From CADCVW01 sp035644935 (GTDB lineage Bacteria; Pseudomonadota; Alphaproteobacteria; Sphingomonadales; Sphingomonadaceae), in NCBI GenBank assembly GCA_035644935.1, contig DASQNO010000031.1:1-17241 (forward strand): DNA of 17,241 bases, in the 5' to 3' direction. The notes beneath the pieces are model-generated. The model was not told where the DNA came from. It did no database searches and worked only from the letters and a program-made list of their open reading frames with translations. The translations under genes were made by a program, and so were the position numbers. This document shows positions 15,794-17,241 of the stretch, piece by piece (the first letter of the stretch is position 1; the number at the start of each line of letters is the position of its first letter).

Positions 15794-15794
15794 A
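15766..15794 (-). promoter_or_regulatory. Putative argC operon promoter
   Basis: On the minus strand: -35 TTGCAT (15794-15789), a spacer of exactly 17 nt, then -10 CATAAT (15771-15766). Each hexamer lies inside one of the two ARG-box-like palindromes, so repressor binding would block polymerase. Only five bases separate the -10 from the argC ATG, which places the predicted transcription start at or next to the A of the start codon. Confidence 0.65.
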
Positions 15795-15822
15795 GTCGTG
15801 ATTAGAGGAGCAGTGCGCATGC

Positions 15823-15852
15823 AAAAAGGGGCGGCTGTCGAACAGCCGCCCC
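15823..15852 (-). terminator. Intrinsic terminator of the small peptide gene
   Basis: A perfect 11-bp stem GGGGCGGCTGT/ACAGCCGCCCC with a 3-nt loop (15828-15852), followed on the minus strand by five T residues (15827-15823). It lies 35 bp beyond the stop of the small peptide gene and about 30 bp upstream of the argC promoter, so it insulates the arg operon from upstream transcription. Confidence 0.9.
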
Positions 15853-15887
15853 TCCACGTCTCGCGTCGCGTTTAGGCGTTACGAGTT

Positions 15888-16109
15888 TTAGCGCGGGCCG
15901 CGCTCGTCGCCGACGCTGCCGGCCTTCCCGCCGCCGGTGCTGCCCGAATTGCCGGGAGCGGCGAGGTTCGCGTCGGCGCCGTTGCCGAAGCCGTTGTTGC
16001 CCTTCTTCTCCTTGGTCGGGGTCGGGCAGGTGCAAGGCTCCGACGGCGGCGTGGGCGAGTCACCGGCGCCGCTGACAAACTGCAGTTCGTTGGCATAAAG
16101 ATCGCGCAT
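15888..16109 (-). CDS. Small bacteriocin/RiPP-precursor-like peptide
   Basis: A 73-aa product. The start at 16109 has a strong AGGAG 7 nt upstream, and the gene has its own intrinsic terminator. The first 16 residues, MRDLYANELQFVSGAG, look like a double-glycine-type leader (an ELxxVSG motif, with GA instead of GG). The rest is a polar core: a Pro/Cys stretch PTPPSEPCTCPTPT (residues 19-32) containing the only two cysteines (C26, C28), a basic KEKK, then a Gly/Asn-rich tail starting GNNGFGNGADANLAAPGNSG. There is no membrane helix. Tails like KGNNGxGNG are seen, from memory, in small uncharacterised proteobacterial proteins. Export or modification is inference; no C39 peptidase or ABC transporter is within the window. 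A 2OG-Fe(II) oxygenase lies just upstream on the same strand. Confidence 0.72.
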   Translation of the reverse strand: MRDLYANELQFVSGAGDSPTPPSEPCTCPTPTKEKKGNNGFGNGADANLAAPGNSGSTGGGKAGSVGDERGPR

Positions 16110-16312
16110 TGAAGTTCTCCTGTTGGGGGACCGAACACTGGGGCCGCCTGGTCGGGGAGGAAGCCCCTGTCCGGTGCGGTGATCCTGTATTTGCCGGCAA
16201 TTCCCGGGAGAACAACAGGACAGAATAGCCTGTCCCCAAGTGAAGCAGAGCACGCGCGGAAGTAAAGAGACTAAGTTAATAGCCGAACGGTCGGGTTATA
16301 CTTACTCGCGCC
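16110..16312 (-). other. 203-bp leader region of the small peptide gene
   Basis: No gene seen. It holds an inverted repeat GGACAG-AATAGC-CTGTCC (16218-16235), adjoining short palindromes TTGCCGGCAA (16191-16200) and TCCCGGGA (16202-16209), and the ribosome site next to the peptide start. A TATTCT on the minus strand within the inverted repeat could be a -10 box, but no matching -35 is clear. There is no strong terminator after the oxygenase stop, only a 4-bp CCGA-CCGT-TCGG stem near 16290. Confidence 0.4.
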
Positions 16313-17059
16313 TCAACGCGTTCCCCGACGCAGCCATCCCGTCACCGCATACCGCCTCCCCGGCGCGGCCGGCGTCACCATCGACACGCTGTGCAGTTGC
16401 GGCACTGCGAACAGGTCCAGCGTGTTGAACTGCGGCACGTGGCCCGTGACGAGGTGGCCGCCCGATTCGTGAAAGATCAGCACGCCGCCATATTCCGCAC
16501 GCCAATTGGGCGTTAATCCAAAGACATAGGCCGCCAGCCGATTCTTGCCGATGACGTTGTCGTCGTGACGGCTGAGGAAGTCGCCCGGGCCGTACGCGGT
16601 CGCTTGCCCGTCGGTGAACGCGAGTTCGGTCGCGCCGGTGACCGCGCGCAGGAAGTCCAGCATCGCCGGGCTCTGCATCAGTTCGGCGAACGCGGTCAGC
16701 GGATCGCCCGCGGGCCGCTCGTCCTCGCTCGGCACGCGAAGGCCCTCGTATCGATAGCCGAATCGCTTGCGCGACACGGCGTGGACATCGGCGTCCAGCT
16801 CCGCCCGCCGTTCGGGCGACATCGCCTCGCGCGTCTCGCGGTCCAGCTCCAGCACGCCTTTGGCGGTGCTCATCAGGTGCCACCAGTCGTCGCGCGCTTC
16901 CAGGTCGTCGTAGAATTCGGGGAGGCCGTCGTCGGCGAGGAAGCGGTCCACCCGGACGCGCCCGTTGGCGGCATAATCCCGCGCCAGCGCGGCGACATCG
17001 TGGTTGGGGTTCAACTGGAACGCGAACGCGTCGGATGGCTGGCGAAGGGCTTGGGGCAC
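16313..17059 (-). CDS. 2OG-Fe(II) oxygenase (prolyl hydroxylase-like)
   Basis: A 248-aa double-stranded beta-helix dioxygenase needing 2-oxoglutarate, Fe(II) and O2. The iron triad is H165 and D167 in FLSRHDDN, plus H223 in QLHSVSMV; R235 or R236 in GRRYAVTGWLR should bind the 2OG carboxylate. GPGDFLSRHDD and YGGVLIFHE are the layout of the Tpa1/P4H-like prolyl hydroxylase group. The N-terminal ~110 residues hold helices (DDLEARDDWWHLM, SPERRAELDADVHAVSRKRF) as in that group. The start is GTG at 17059 with GAGGA 8 nt upstream. The substrate is unknown; candidates are a ribosomal or translation protein, or the proline-rich small peptide encoded 203 bp downstream. Confidence 0.88.
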   Translation of the reverse strand: MPQALRQPSDAFAFQLNPNHDVAALARDYAANGRVRVDRFLADDGLPEFYDDLEARDDWWHLMSTAKGVLELDRETREAMSPERRAELDADVHAVSRKRFGYRYEGLRVPSEDERPAGDPLTAFAELMQSPAMLDFLRAVTGATELAFTDGQATAYGPGDFLSRHDDNVIGKNRLAAYVFGLTPNWRAEYGGVLIFHESGGHLVTGHVPQFNTLDLFAVPQLHSVSMVTPAAPGRRYAVTGWLRRGTR

Positions 17060-17115
17060 GGCGATGTCCTCTGGGCTGGTCGCCCGGACGCTAGCGCAGC
17101 CCGGTTTCCGCCGCG

Positions 17116-17241
17116 TTAAGCCGCCGGGCCGCCGCCAAGCGCCCGGTACAGGTCGATCGCAGCGTTCAGGCGATCCTCCGCCGCCACCGCCGCCGCGTCC
17201 TCGACGTCCAGCGCGCGCCGTTCGGCATCGAGCACGGTCTG
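17116..17241 (-). CDS. Outer-membrane efflux protein (NodT/OprM-type), C-terminal fragment
   Basis: Only the last 41 residues are in the window; the gene continues past position 17241. The frame reads QTVLDAERRALDVEDAAAVA and then AEDRLNAAIDLYRALGGGP and stops at 17116-17118. The pattern L(x)VLDAxR...AxxxRLxAxxDLYxALGGG is characteristic of the end of TolC-superfamily outer-membrane factor lipoproteins of RND and related export pumps. It lies 56 bp upstream of the oxygenase start on the same strand, so it may be in the same transcript. Confidence 0.85.
   Translation of the reverse strand, partial: QTVLDAERRALDVEDAAAVAAEDRLNAAIDLYRALGGGPAA

Overview
The window looks like chromosomal DNA of a sphingomonad-type alphaproteobacterium. 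The evidence is very high GC with strong G/C at third codon positions, alphaproteobacterial-looking ArgG and ArgH, a TonB, several GTG/TTG starts, and dispersed CCCCGGC-N4-GCCGGGG hairpin repeats. Genus assignment is inference; no 16S or marker gene is present.

Layout: (1) 34-3731: tRNA-Gly(TCC), the rRNA methyltransferase rlmB, a [2Fe-2S] ferredoxin divergent from an AlkA-type DNA glycosylase, then a two-gene minus-strand unit of a zinc alcohol dehydrogenase and an unrecognised single-pass membrane protein. (2) 3829-7317: tonB, a composite palindromic repeat, pirin and an FMN azoreductase (minus strand), with a LysR regulator divergent from the azoreductase across a palindromic putative operator. 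(3) 7550-15794: an ATP-grasp-like protein whose coding signal starts upstream of any usable start codon, then argH (plus), convergent with a compact minus-strand arginine operon argC-argJ-argB-argF-argR-argG. Four of its junctions are 4-nt ATGA/GTGA overlaps. The exception is argJ-argB, which is separated by a repeat-filled gap. Directly at argC there are two ARG-box-like palindromes 20 bp apart that overlap a near-consensus promoter, and argC appears to be leaderless. (4) 15823-17241: a small bacteriocin/RiPP-like peptide with its own intrinsic terminator, a 2OG-Fe(II) oxygenase, and the C-terminus of an outer-membrane efflux protein.

How the genes work together: ArgC, ArgJ, ArgB, ArgF, ArgG and ArgH cover arginine synthesis except the argD aminotransferase and (if used) a separate acetylglutamate synthase. 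ArgJ makes the acetyl cycle self-sustaining. ArgR, encoded inside the operon, is the natural repressor of the promoter at argC. The most speculative but interesting region is the right end: a leader-peptide-like small ORF next to a possible tailoring hydroxylase and an outer-membrane channel.
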